Positions 1 to 8,021 of a stretch of 39,718 nt of DNA are shown one piece after another. Below the pieces are notes generated by a model. That model was not told the origin of the DNA. It saw only the letters and a list, made by a program, of their open reading frames with translations, and searched no databases. Made by a program: the position numbers and the translations under genes. Source of the DNA: an uncultured Opitutales bacterium (lineage in GTDB: Bacteria; Verrucomicrobiota; Verrucomicrobiia; Opitutales; Intestinicryptomonadaceae); NCBI GenBank assembly GCA_944390805.1, contig CALXQW010000017.1, forward strand, positions 1 to 39,718, in the 5' to 3' direction. The first letter of the stretch is position 1; each line of letters starts with the position of its first letter.

Positions 1-724
1 TGGTTGCCTTCTGCATGTCGTAATCTTGCGCCCCTATGTTGTAGCGCGCCAGCTCCCTCCTGAAGCCTTCAGTTCCTGCATGATCCTCTTTGGGCAGCCA
101 GCAGCACATGGCCGTAGCTCCGCGCGCAGCATATATAAGCCCAACCGGAACATCGAGACTCTTGTATATATCTTCCGCAAAATAAATGCCAACGGCGCTG
201 AAATTTGCAACAGTATCTTCCGCGCACCTTATCCACTTTGCACCCTCTGGAGAATCTTCCTGCGGAGTCTTCTTTATGGGTGCTGAATTCTGTGAGAAAT
301 AACGTATGGGCGGATTTGTTGCCGCAAATTTTTTTATGTCAGCCAGTGTAGTGGTGTTCGCAGCTCTCCATTCCATATTGGACTGTCCAGAACATATCCA
401 TACCTCTCCAACAAGAACGCCGTTTATACTCTTTTGTATGTGTCCGTTTTCAAACACATGCAAGGAACGTTCCGCCTTTGTAGGCTCGAGAGGATCCATA
501 TATACCTCCCAGTTCCCGTCTGAATCTGCCGATGTCTTTGCGGACAGTTTCTCCATGACTATTTCAACCTTCGCTCCAGGAGCTGCCTTACCCCAGAATT
601 TTACAGGTTTTCCGCTTTGCAAAACCATGTCGTCAGAAAAAATCTTCGGCATGCTTATCTCTGCAAGAGCAAGGTTGAACGCGGCGCATACCGCCGCAAC
701 TGCAAGAATGATTTTTTTTGCCAT
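1..724 (-). CDS. Sialate O-acetylesterase (partial, 3' end outside window)
   Basis: The reading frame runs leftward from ATG at 724 and leaves the window, so about 241 N-terminal residues are seen of a family usually 470-650 long. Residues 1-21 form a Sec signal peptide ending in LALA. The N-terminal beta domain carries the family pattern DDMVLQSGKPVKFWGKA, followed by GEVWICSGQSNMEW at about 106-119. This is the SGNH GQSN block, whose Ser (about 115) is the expected nucleophile. VPVGLIYAARGATAMCCWL matches the next conserved block (GLI...GGT..E.W) with changed residues. Known role of the family: removal of O-acetyl groups from sialic acids or other acetylated sugars, in the periplasm or outside the cell. 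It diverges from birA across a 168-bp A+T-rich gap. A relaxed-specificity carbohydrate acetylesterase is equally possible. Confidence 0.88.
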   Translation of the reverse strand, partial: MAKKIILAVAAVCAAFNLALAEISMPKIFSDDMVLQSGKPVKFWGKAAPGAKVEIVMEKLSAKTSADSDGNWEVYMDPLEPTKAERSLHVFENGHIQKSINGVLVGEVWICSGQSNMEWRAANTTTLADIKKFAATNPPIRYFSQNSAPIKKTPQEDSPEGAKWIRCAEDTVANFSAVGIYFAEDIYKSLDVPVGLIYAARGATAMCCWLPKEDHAGTEGFRRELARYNIGAQDYDMQKAT

Positions 725-892
725 AAATTTTATAATCCCTATGTCTTTTGATTGATAGAACTTATTTTATTTTAGTCAAGAAAAAGGACGCTTTCTTATC
801 TTGTTTATATGCTTTCTTATCCAGTTTAAAAGTTTCAGAAAAATAAATGCTTTTAAAATTTGCGGCTTCATGAAATAATATAGGTTTATTTT

Positions 893-1723
893 ATGAATGG
901 GAATCTCTATCTAAACGAAAGGAGTATTGCGGAGCATCTGGAGAAGTTTGCTCCGGACACTCTTGCTGCTATCTCTACAAATATTGTAGTGGAAGATTCC
1001 CTGCCGAGCACCAACACAGTGCTATCCCAGCTGGCAAAAGACCCGTCTTTAAAGTTTCCCATAGCGCTTCTTGCTAGAAATCAGACCGACGGAATGGGAA
1101 GGCTAGGACGCAAATGGCACGGAGGGACAGGCGTTTTGTGCGTTTCAGTGGGCGTGCTTTTTGATAGTGTTCCGGAGGGGCTTGATACGTTTACTCTGCT
1201 TTGTGGGCTTGAGATATGTTCGGTATTGTCGGAGAATTTCGGTTCAGGATTTTCAATAAAATGGCCTAACGACATATACTTAAATTCCCGCAAACTATCA
1301 GGCATGTTGGCTAACCTTATGGCGCGCGCTCCGTTGCAGGGTGGAGGGTATGTTGCCATAATGGGGGTTGGTTTGAATTGTTCGAGAGATGGTGTCCCTG
1401 ATGAAATAAAGGGTATAAGCGCGGATTTATCGGAGATTTTGCCTGATGGAGAATCTATTGATATGAATCTTGTTGCTGCCATGGTAATAGGCGCTGTTGA
1501 GTGCGCTGCAAGAAGCGTTGAAATTGGAGACGTGAAAAATTTGAGGGAACGTTTTGCCAAATATGATTTTCTATACGGAAGAGATGTCGAGGCTCTCTCG
1601 GGGGGGCGTATAGTCTGTGGAAAGGCATGCGGAATAGGCAGCCGCGGCGAGCTTATCCTTAAGGCTTCCGACGAATCTGAAAACCGCATAGCCTTTGGCG
1701 ATGCCACATTGCTTAAGAAATGA
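893..1723 (+). CDS. birA: Biotin--[acetyl-CoA-carboxylase] ligase, no HTH domain
   Basis: 276 aa. The catalytic domain has STN (39-41), GMGRLGRKW (67-75, the biotinyl-AMP loop, normally GRGRRGRxW) and KWPND (123-127) followed by K134. A C-terminal SH3-like part (FLYGRDVEAL...GKACGIGSRGELIL) follows. It activates biotin with ATP and attaches it to the BCCP lysine of acetyl-CoA carboxylase. The protein is shorter than the E. coli type and starts directly before the ligase domain, so it is a group I ligase without the DNA-binding domain and should not act as a repressor. ATG 893 is preceded by a T-rich stretch with no clear Shine-Dalgarno. A TAATAT box lies at 876-881, only 11 bases upstream, so the start may be nearly leaderless. 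The stop overlaps the coaX start (ATGA). Confidence 0.95.
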   Translation: MNGNLYLNERSIAEHLEKFAPDTLAAISTNIVVEDSLPSTNTVLSQLAKDPSLKFPIALLARNQTDGMGRLGRKWHGGTGVLCVSVGVLFDSVPEGLDTFTLLCGLEICSVLSENFGSGFSIKWPNDIYLNSRKLSGMLANLMARAPLQGGGYVAIMGVGLNCSRDGVPDEIKGISADLSEILPDGESIDMNLVAAMVIGAVECAARSVEIGDVKNLRERFAKYDFLYGRDVEALSGGRIVCGKACGIGSRGELILKASDESENRIAFGDATLLKK

Positions 1724-2487
1724 GAATTCTTTGTGTAGATATGGGAAATACCCACACGCATTGCGCGGTTGTGGAAGATATGCGCGTGCTTGTTTCTTGG
1801 GATGTTCCAACGAGGGAGTTTGCCGAGAGCTTTACTCCGGAACGCGTGCGCGCTCTGAATGTTGAGGGGTTAAGTTGGTGTTCGGTAGTTCCAAGCCAGG
1901 CGTCTTTATTCCACGCGCGGCTTGTGTCGGATTTTAAGGGCATAGACGCGTATCGCCTGAGTTTCGACAATTCCCCAATACCCATAGATTCAAAGAATCC
2001 GCCACAGGTTGGTCAGGACAGGATAGCAGTGGCGGTGGGGGCCGGGGCAATTTTCAAGCCTCCTTATATAATAGTGGATATGGGCACGGCTGTCACAATA
2101 GACCTGGTAGATTCAAATGGCGTGTATGCCGGAGGAGCTATAGCGCCCGGCCTTTATGCCTTTACAGACTATCTCAACGAGCGCGCCGCTCTTTTACCGC
2201 GCATAGATCCAGCGGGGGCAGACTATTCTTTGAGCCTGGGAAAGAATACGCTAGAAGCTATGCAGGTTGGGTGCGTAAAGGGCTTTTGCCGGCTGGTGGA
2301 CGGGATAATATCCGATATGGAGAAAGATTATTTCCACGGCGATAGCGCCCGCTCAAAGACGGTCTTTACCGGGGGGAGTGTTTCGTTGTTGCCCAAAAAA
2401 TGGCTTGCAGAAAGAAAAGTAGAGTGCAATCTGGCAAACATAGGTTTGTTTATGGCCTTCAAATTTAACAAAGGAAATAAATTATGA
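1720..2487 (+). CDS. coaX: Type III pantothenate kinase
   Basis: 255 aa, the usual length. It has the ASKHA-fold hallmarks of CoaX: the N-terminal phosphate loop DMGNT (7-11), PPQVGQDR (94-101, the family's GxDR), IIVDMGTAVTIDLV (117-130, second Asp) and a C-terminal TGGS. It phosphorylates pantothenate, the first step of CoA synthesis. The type III enzyme typically needs a monovalent cation and is insensitive to CoA feedback (family knowledge). The start overlaps birA by four bases and the stop overlaps the next gene in the same way, so translation is probably coupled. Proximity of coaX and birA is common in bacteria, and in some lineages the two are fused. Confidence 0.95.
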   Translation: MRILCVDMGNTHTHCAVVEDMRVLVSWDVPTREFAESFTPERVRALNVEGLSWCSVVPSQASLFHARLVSDFKGIDAYRLSFDNSPIPIDSKNPPQVGQDRIAVAVGAGAIFKPPYIIVDMGTAVTIDLVDSNGVYAGGAIAPGLYAFTDYLNERAALLPRIDPAGADYSLSLGKNTLEAMQVGCVKGFCRLVDGIISDMEKDYFHGDSARSKTVFTGGSVSLLPKKWLAERKVECNLANIGLFMAFKFNKGNKL

Positions 2488-3668
2488 AAAAAATATCTAT
2501 ATTGGCGCTTTCGGCTGCGTTTGCCGCAGCGGCATATGCGGCCGCTGACGCTCCGGCGCCGTCTCCAGAACTGTTGAAGGACAAATCTTTGTTCTCTAAG
2601 GTGGAACTATTCGACAGTCCGGTAATATTTATGAATCCCAAGGCAAATGCCGACGCTATTGCCGCGTACGAGGCTAACAAGGCGGGATATTCTGACAATG
2701 AGCTTTTGCCGGTTGCTCTATGCTATATGAACAGCAACAATTTTGCCGCCGCCGATTCTCTTTTGGACATATTTTTGAAGGCAAATCCTGACAATGTCAG
2801 GGGCTTGAAAGGCAAGGCTACCGTCAGTTTGCTTTTGAACAAGCCTGATTTAGCCATAGATATTCTTGGCAAGATATACGATAAGGGCGACAAGAGCACC
2901 CTTAAGACTCTCTGCCAGACGCTGGTTCTTACAAATAAGATAGACTCTCTTTCAAAGTACATGGCGGATATAAAGCAGATGGCCAAGACCGATTTGGACT
3001 ACGCTCTTTTTGCGATGATTTACGCCCTGCGCGACATGAAGAATGTCGACGATGCCATGATATCGGAGACTCTTAAGAATATAGATGTAAAAACTGCTCT
3101 TCCCAAGGCGTCGAACTCGACTCTTGAGAACATATTTAAGGTATATTCTATAAAGGCAAATTTGTTCCCGGCAAACACGCTTGTAATTCCGGCACGCGCC
3201 GCTACTAACGTATCCTTGTGGGTTCCGGCAAAGTTGATATACGAGAAAGCTTTGGCGGCCGACCCCAAAGACACATTTGCGCTTAGGGGCTATGCGCTTG
3301 TCCAGTATAGAACGGGCGATATTGCAAAGGCTGCGAGCCTTCTGCGCCAGGCGGTTGAGTATGGCGACAAGGAGGGCGCAAGCGACGCAGCCGAGTTGTT
3401 TATCCTTTCCGGTTCCGATTTGGTTTGGAAGGAGTTTGAGAAAGATTTCCCCACCACGGCAATCAAGCCTTTGGTAAGATACGCAATGGTGCAGATATCT
3501 GACCGCAAAGACAATGCCGACATGTTCTTCATAGCTCTTTCCGGAGAAAATTCCGATGCATTGTACAAGGATGCCAATGTCCGCAAGACGGTTGAGAAGC
3601 TCCTTGAGAAATTTGGGAAGGATCCGCGCGCCGCAGACGTAAAAAAGCGTTTGGACGCCTCAAAATAG
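2484..3668 (+). CDS. Secreted TPR-repeat protein, function unknown
   Basis: 394 aa. A Sec signal peptide (about residues 1-20, ending AYAA/ADA) is followed by an Ala-, Lys- and Asp-rich helical protein. Helix pairs with TPR spacing are visible at about 75-130 (PVALCYMNSNNFAAADSLL then GKATVSLLLNKPDLAIDIL) and at about 250-300 (PAKLIYEKALAADPKDTFA then YALVQYRTGDIAKAASLL). The middle part is less regular. No catalytic motif is seen. It is probably periplasmic and scaffolding in nature, but no partner can be named. It overlaps coaX by ATGA, has a modest AGGA-type ribosome site (about 2471-2475), and is followed after three bases by the HhH gene, so it belongs to the birA-coaX operon. Confidence 0.8.
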   Translation: MKKISILALSAAFAAAAYAAADAPAPSPELLKDKSLFSKVELFDSPVIFMNPKANADAIAAYEANKAGYSDNELLPVALCYMNSNNFAAADSLLDIFLKANPDNVRGLKGKATVSLLLNKPDLAIDILGKIYDKGDKSTLKTLCQTLVLTNKIDSLSKYMADIKQMAKTDLDYALFAMIYALRDMKNVDDAMISETLKNIDVKTALPKASNSTLENIFKVYSIKANLFPANTLVIPARAATNVSLWVPAKLIYEKALAADPKDTFALRGYALVQYRTGDIAKAASLLRQAVEYGDKEGASDAAELFILSGSDLVWKEFEKDFPTTAIKPLVRYAMVQISDRKDNADMFFIALSGENSDALYKDANVRKTVEKLLEKFGKDPRAADVKKRLDASK

Positions 3669-3671
3669 GCA

Positions 3672-3911
3672 ATGGCCCAGCAGAGAAAAAAGAAGACCGA
3701 CTACGCCGCGCTGAATAGCCCATTTATGAGTATTCCACATATGGATGTTCGGGCGGCGCGGGCTCTTTTGGATTTAAAGTTTTCGGAAATTTACGAGCTA
3801 AAAGGACGTTCTGCGGAGACTCTTTTTGAAGATCTAAAGAAGATACGCATAAATCCCGATGCCGACTTGGTAAAGTTCTTCGCTCTCGCCGTTGAATTTG
3901 CCGAAAAGTAA
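3672..3911 (+). CDS. Small helix-hairpin-helix protein (Cdd1-like)
   Basis: 79 aa. The core reads SIPHMDVRAARALLDL...IYELKGRSAETLFEDLKK, followed by a hydrophobic helix ending AVEFAEK. This resembles the Cdd1 or pathogenicity-locus family of single-domain HhH proteins (pattern SIPGIG..A.DL......v.dLkG..peeLye), which is also related to the TfoX C-terminal domain. The GxG turn of the hairpin is replaced here by HMD, so ordinary backbone-phosphate DNA contacts may be weakened. The family's biochemical function is not established. The N-terminus is basic (AQQRKKK). It is the last gene of the birA operon and a terminator follows at 3943. Confidence 0.65.
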   Translation: MAQQRKKKTDYAALNSPFMSIPHMDVRAARALLDLKFSEIYELKGRSAETLFEDLKKIRINPDADLVKFFALAVEFAEK

Positions 3912-3942
3912 ATTGCTATCTAAATTCCGAGACAAATTTTAT

Positions 3943-3968
3943 GGCGGTTCATTTGGGCCGCCTTTTTT
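3943..3968 (+). terminator. Intrinsic terminator of the birA operon
   Basis: The stem GGCGG (3943-3947) pairs with CCGCC (3958-3962) around a 10-base loop and is followed by six T. It lies 31 bases after the HhH gene stop. The stem is short but GC-only and correctly placed. Confidence 0.7.
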
Positions 3969-4019
3969 ATTTTTTAACACCGTAATTTTATCATGGTGCG
4001 ATGTAAAATAAAAGTTTTT

Positions 4020-4054
4020 AGCCGGACGCAGTTTTAGTGTGCGGGCTTTTTTTA
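4020..4054 (+). terminator. Second, imperfect hairpin with T-run
   Basis: AGCC (4020-4023) can pair with GGCT and CGCA with TGCG around an A+T loop, with a bulge, followed by TTTTTTT. It could be a back-up terminator for the birA operon or the end of a short transcript starting near 3970-4000. This is weaker than the 3943 hairpin. Confidence 0.35.
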
Positions 4055-4107
4055 TGGCAGATTTCTCCTATTTTATAAATGATATCAGATAATATTATTT
4101 ATTTTTT

Positions 4108-4171
4108 GCAATTTTTCTTGCACGGCAAAAGCCACGCGTAAAAATTGCCGCAATAGGCAAGTAATTGCTTG
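4108..4171 (+). promoter_or_regulatory. Structured leader upstream of the beta-CASP RNase gene
   Basis: GCAATTTTT (4108-4116) is perfectly complementary to AAAAATTGC (4140-4148), with a small GGC-AAAA-GCC hairpin inside. Ten bases later lies a second dyad, CAAGTAATTGCTTG (4158-4171), which pairs along its whole length if one G-U pair is allowed. Both lie within 100 bases of the start at 4206. They could be RNA stem-loops in the 5' UTR or operator half-sites. The sequence alone does not decide. Confidence 0.35.
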
Positions 4172-4205
4172 AAATATCTGCTGAGAGCTTTAAGGTTTTG
4201 TAAAG

Positions 4206-5558
4206 ATGCTGTATACGGACTTAAATACTGAAATAGATGTAGGGGCGAGCGCTCACCATGTTCGCTTTGGTCCGTTGAACGCGCTTGTAGATTGCGGAAT
4301 GCACCCTAAGCTTATGGGGTATCCGGCTTTGCCTAAGCTGGATTTGCTCGGCCGCGGCACTCTTGATATCATCGCAATTACGCATGCTCATTTGGATCAT
4401 TGCGGTGCGCTGCCCTTGGTTGCCCAGGAAAATCCCAATGCGAATATTCTTGTGGGGGAAGGATCAGGAGAGCTGATAGTAAGAATGCTTAGAAACTCAA
4501 GGTCTGTAATGGGCAAGCAGAAGGCGGAATACGGCATAAAGGAGTATCCACTGTACGAATATTCCGCGATAGATTCAATATCTCGCCGCATGGAGACTAT
4601 GACAAACTCATATGAGCGTTCCTTTGGCGAGAACGGAGATTTAAAAATAAGTTTTTATCCTGCCGGGCATGTGTTCGGAGCCTCAGGTGTTCTGATGGAA
4701 TACAAGCAGCGAAAGGTATTTTTTACCGGGGATATGTGCTTTCATTCCACCACTATGATACGCGGTGCAGACTTTCCAAAGTGCAAGCTGGACACTCTTG
4801 TGGTGGAGACTACGAGGGGTTCTTACGACAGGCCTGAAGGGCAGACAAGGCAGTCTGAGGCAAAGCGTTTTATGGAGAGCCTCGCCAAGATAATAGCCGA
4901 GGGCGGAAGCGTTCTTGTGCCGTGTTTTGCGTTGGGGAGAACTCAGGAGGTATTCAATCTTATACACATAGCGAAGGCGGCGGGCATGATTCCGTGGAAA
5001 TGTCCGGTGTATTCGTCGGGCTTGGGGTTGGATATTGCGGAGACGCTGGCAGAGACTACAAGAAAGTATACGCAGTTTCATTTTGGGAAGAGTTGTCTTG
5101 AAGGGGTTGTCCCGCTCAGGGAGGAGATAATTCCAGGAAGGGATTTTGACAACAAAGGCATTTATGTTCTTGGAAGCGGCATGATGACGCCAAATACGCC
5201 TAGCTATGCCGCTGCCGCGGCACTCATAGAGCACAAGGCAAATGCGATATATTTTGTGGGGTACGCAGATCCGGATACTCCTGCGGCGCGCCTTGTATCT
5301 TGCCCAAAGAATGCAGATTTTGCATTTCCGGAGCTTTCCTATGTGGGCAAGGCAAATTGCAGGGTGGGCAAATTTGATTTAAGTTCGCATGCGGATAGGA
5401 GCGAAGTTTTGAGATTTATTTTGGAGAGGGATCCGCGCTGTGTTGTGCTGACGCACGGCTCGTACGAGTCGAGAGAATGGTTCATGTACGAGATAATGGA
5501 AATTTCCCCTAAGACCCAAGTTATAATACCGGAACCTGGCGAGGAGATAGAGATCTAA
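4206..5558 (+). CDS. MBL-fold beta-CASP ribonuclease (CPSF/RNA-specificity type)
   Basis: 450 aa, normal for bacterial stand-alone members. The metallo-beta-lactamase motifs are complete: DCG (29-31), HAHLDH (60-65), GHVFGASG (third-motif His) and FTGDMCF (Asp). The beta-CASP insertion has VVETTRG (motif A acidic residue), VPCFALGRTQEV (motif B region) and LSSHADRSE (motif C His), then a C-terminal LTHGSYES. Known members are zinc-dependent RNA endo- or exonucleases related to CPSF73 and RNase J. In this branch the RNA substrate is rarely known, and it lacks the extra RNase J C-terminal domain. It is monocistronic, with its own structured leader at 4108-4171, and converges on hemW. Confidence in the family is high; the physiological substrate is unknown. 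Confidence 0.9.
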   Translation: MLYTDLNTEIDVGASAHHVRFGPLNALVDCGMHPKLMGYPALPKLDLLGRGTLDIIAITHAHLDHCGALPLVAQENPNANILVGEGSGELIVRMLRNSRSVMGKQKAEYGIKEYPLYEYSAIDSISRRMETMTNSYERSFGENGDLKISFYPAGHVFGASGVLMEYKQRKVFFTGDMCFHSTTMIRGADFPKCKLDTLVVETTRGSYDRPEGQTRQSEAKRFMESLAKIIAEGGSVLVPCFALGRTQEVFNLIHIAKAAGMIPWKCPVYSSGLGLDIAETLAETTRKYTQFHFGKSCLEGVVPLREEIIPGRDFDNKGIYVLGSGMMTPNTPSYAAAAALIEHKANAIYFVGYADPDTPAARLVSCPKNADFAFPELSYVGKANCRVGKFDLSSHADRSEVLRFILERDPRCVVLTHGSYESREWFMYEIMEISPKTQVIIPEPGEEIEI

Positions 5559-5769
5559 GGGCTACGCGTAGATTTTATTGCTTAACTGTATCGGGCTATG
5601 AAGCCTTTTGCGCAGTTTTTGTGTTAAATGGAAAATTTTATTTTATAGAATCTAACGGGTAGAGAGTGCTTGCATCTAAGAATTTGCATGCCCATTTTGC
5701 GTAAGGGTTTTTGTAAGGCTTCTTTTTAGTGTATATTATTTTTTACCGGACAAGAGAGTTATATTTTTT

Positions 5770-6954
5770 TTAGAGGAGCTCAACTGCAACAGCGTCGGCA
5801 TTTAGGCGGCCCTTTTCGGTGAGCCGTACTCTTTTGGATATTTCGTATCCGCAGACATTGCGGACGGTGTCCACATTCAAGAAACCGTCGTTTTCAAGCA
5901 TTGCAACTGCCGGCAAGTATTTTTGATAATCGGCTTTTGGATAGCGGATTTTGTTTTCAAGCAGGTCAATACCGGAGTTTGTCCTAAGGCCAAATATTAG
6001 GGCGCTTGAGAATAATTCTTCGTCGTCGAGACGCACTTGGTCGTCGAATTTCAATTCCGAGCGCCTAAGCTGCATATCTGCCCAGATTGAAAGATCCGAC
6101 GGATTCTTGAACCTCCATCTTCCCCATTGCGACGCCGCCGCCGGCCCAAAGCCCAGCCATGAGCCCATTGCCCATGTTATTCTATTGTGCAGGCATTCGC
6201 AGCCGTTTTTTGCGTAGTTTGAAATTTCATATTGGGGGAATCCAAGTTCTGGAAGTAGGCGCATTGCCAGTGTCATGAAATCTGCCTCGCGCGCAGATTC
6301 CTCTGGGGTTTTGCCTCTGCCGGGGCAATTTGACGTGCCGCTTTCAAATTCAAGGCAGTAGGCGCTGATGTGGGAGGCCCCGGAAGTTGCGGCCAATTTT
6401 ATGTCGGAGATGAAATTATCGAGAGTCTGTCCGGCAGCCCCGAATATTAGATCTAAGGAGAATTTCTCAAATCCGACAGACAAGACATCTTCAATAGCCC
6501 GCATTGCAGCTTTCATAGAGTGCGGTCTGCCAAGAGATAGTAGAGTCTTTTCCGAAAAACTCTGTATGCCTAGAGATATTCTGTTTACACCCAAATCTTT
6601 AAGAAGCGCCAGTTTTGACTTGTTTATGCTTGCCGGCGCAATTTCCACTGTCCATTCATATCTTGGAGATATCCCAAAACTCTTGGCAACGCGCTCAAGC
6701 TTGGCCTCTGGCAATACGGCCGGCGTTCCGCCACCCCAGTAGATGGTGTCAAAAGGTCTTTCAAAATCTCCGCTGTCTTTCCTATGCTTTATTTCGGCAT
6801 CGAGGGCGTTAAGGTACAAATCTATTGCTTCGTTAGTAGGCCTAAGTTTGTAGAATCGGCAGTAATTGCATATTCTCGCGCAGAACGGCACATGAAGATA
6901 TACGCTTTGCATGTCGCTTAAAGGCTTCAAAATCTTTTTATCTTTGTCTTGCAT
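5770..6954 (-). CDS. hemW: Radical SAM heme chaperone HemW-like protein
   Basis: 394 aa from ATG 6954. The cluster motif is CARICNYC (CxxxCxxC, residues 25-32 from this start), preceded by VYLHVPF as in HemW. IYWGGGTPAVL is the SAM-binding GGGTP. The C-terminal half keeps YEISNYAK, HNRITWAMGSWLGFGPAAAS and a winged C-terminal HemW domain. HemW binds heme and inserts it into respiratory enzymes. It is often misannotated as coproporphyrinogen oxidase HemN, and the residues after the third Cys (RFYK rather than the common xFNS) are unusual. The frame is open up to a GTG at 6990, which would overlap the divergent lipoprotein gene. ATG 6912 (MQSVYLHVPFC) fits family N-termini best; none of the starts has a clear ribosome site. 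Confidence 0.87.
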   Translation of the reverse strand: MQDKDKKILKPLSDMQSVYLHVPFCARICNYCRFYKLRPTNEAIDLYLNALDAEIKHRKDSGDFERPFDTIYWGGGTPAVLPEAKLERVAKSFGISPRYEWTVEIAPASINKSKLALLKDLGVNRISLGIQSFSEKTLLSLGRPHSMKAAMRAIEDVLSVGFEKFSLDLIFGAAGQTLDNFISDIKLAATSGASHISAYCLEFESGTSNCPGRGKTPEESAREADFMTLAMRLLPELGFPQYEISNYAKNGCECLHNRITWAMGSWLGFGPAAASQWGRWRFKNPSDLSIWADMQLRRSELKFDDQVRLDDEELFSSALIFGLRTNSGIDLLENKIRYPKADYQKYLPAVAMLENDGFLNVDTVRNVCGYEISKRVRLTEKGRLNADAVAVELL

Positions 6955-6980
6955 AGGGGGCTGAAAAGCGTATCTTAATA

Positions 6981-7997
6981 ATGCAAACACAAAACATGAT
7001 ATTTATGAATATTGCAAAGATATTTCTCCTTTTCGTATCGGCGATTGCGGCATTTTTGCTTTCAGCATGCCAGGGGTTGACAAATCTTACCCCGCAAAAT
7101 ATACCCGAGAACACCTCGAGAACATATACCTTGAGCTTCAGCGCGTATATAAACGACGGCTCCCTCGTGCCCGGCTCCATAAGGCCGTATATAGTAATAG
7201 ACGGGGAAACAATCCCAATGAAGACGGTCTCCGATTTGGACGACAAGCGTGTGTTTGAGTACGACTATCAAATGCCCAAGGGAAGAAACCATGCGAAGTA
7301 TTACTTTGTAGTAAAGTACAAGTCTGACATGGGCAAAAACGGCGTGATAGAAAAAGAGATCACCAGCCCGACAGTTTACGAGCTTAATGCGGTGTCTCGC
7401 TATGTGGCAAATGTACAGGCGGAGAGGGGCATAGTTGGCTCTGAAGTCATGATACTTGGCAACGGCTTTGATTCTCTCGACAAGGTAAGGCTTGGCGGAA
7501 CAATGGCCGACACAAGGTTTGTATCCCGCACAACGCTTGCGTTTATAGTTCCACCGCTCGACTGCGGCAAGAATTACGATTTGGAGATAGTCAACAATGA
7601 GGGCTCGTCTATGTGGGTCAGCTCTTTCAGGGTAGATCCGTCTGAAATGGAAGTCTCTCCGTCGGTGTTTGTGGCCGACAGCGGCGATGTTGTAAATATG
7701 ATATTTAAAATAGGTTTTAAAGCTCCCAAGGGTGGTTATCCGATAGAGGTTACTACAAATGTTCCCAGCAGCATAGTTATGCCAGAGGTTGTTGTGCCTG
7801 AGGGCGAAAGCTCTGTGGCGGTTCCCGTAGAGGCGGCAAAGGATGCTGCCGGAATGCTCTTTATAAACGCTAAAGGCTTCAAGGAGAAAACAGTGCCGGT
7901 GGAGATATCTCCGGCAGCTTCGGAGGCTTCGGCAAAGTCTGAAGCTCCGGTTGAGGCTCCGGAAAAGCCTGATGTTCAGACAGCGGAGAAGAAATAG
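6981..7997 (+). CDS. Lipoprotein with an IPT/TIG-like domain
   Basis: 338 aa. A lipoprotein signal peptide ends in the lipobox LLSAC, so it is probably anchored in the outer or inner membrane. Residues about 145-220 (GIVGSEVMILGNGFDSLDKVRLGGT...LAFIVPPLDCGKNYDLEIVNNEGSS) fit an immunoglobulin-like IPT/TIG fold. The remainder is beta-rich, and the last 25 residues are an Ala/Glu/Pro/Lys-rich tail. The starts at 6981, 6996 and 7005 are all in frame, and 7005 (MNIAKIFLLF) gives the most typical signal peptide. No enzymatic motif is seen, and binding or surface display is only a guess. It diverges from hemW and is followed after 24 bases by the LOG gene. Confidence 0.78.
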   Translation: MQTQNMIFMNIAKIFLLFVSAIAAFLLSACQGLTNLTPQNIPENTSRTYTLSFSAYINDGSLVPGSIRPYIVIDGETIPMKTVSDLDDKRVFEYDYQMPKGRNHAKYYFVVKYKSDMGKNGVIEKEITSPTVYELNAVSRYVANVQAERGIVGSEVMILGNGFDSLDKVRLGGTMADTRFVSRTTLAFIVPPLDCGKNYDLEIVNNEGSSMWVSSFRVDPSEMEVSPSVFVADSGDVVNMIFKIGFKAPKGGYPIEVTTNVPSSIVMPEVVVPEGESSVAVPVEAAKDAAGMLFINAKGFKEKTVPVEISPAASEASAKSEAPVEAPEKPDVQTAEKK

Positions 7998-8021
7998 AAG
8001 TTCGTTTGGCGATATAACTTT

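Noticed and set aside
306..755. Plus-strand frame of 149 residues at the left edge
   Set aside because: The minus strand encodes the sialate O-acetylesterase with signal peptide and GQSN motif through this stretch.
5559..5769. Palindrome CTACGCGTAG (5562-5571) between the beta-CASP and hemW genes as a terminator or operator
   Set aside because: It is only ten bases with no loop and no T-run. It could be a chance dyad, and no other support was seen.
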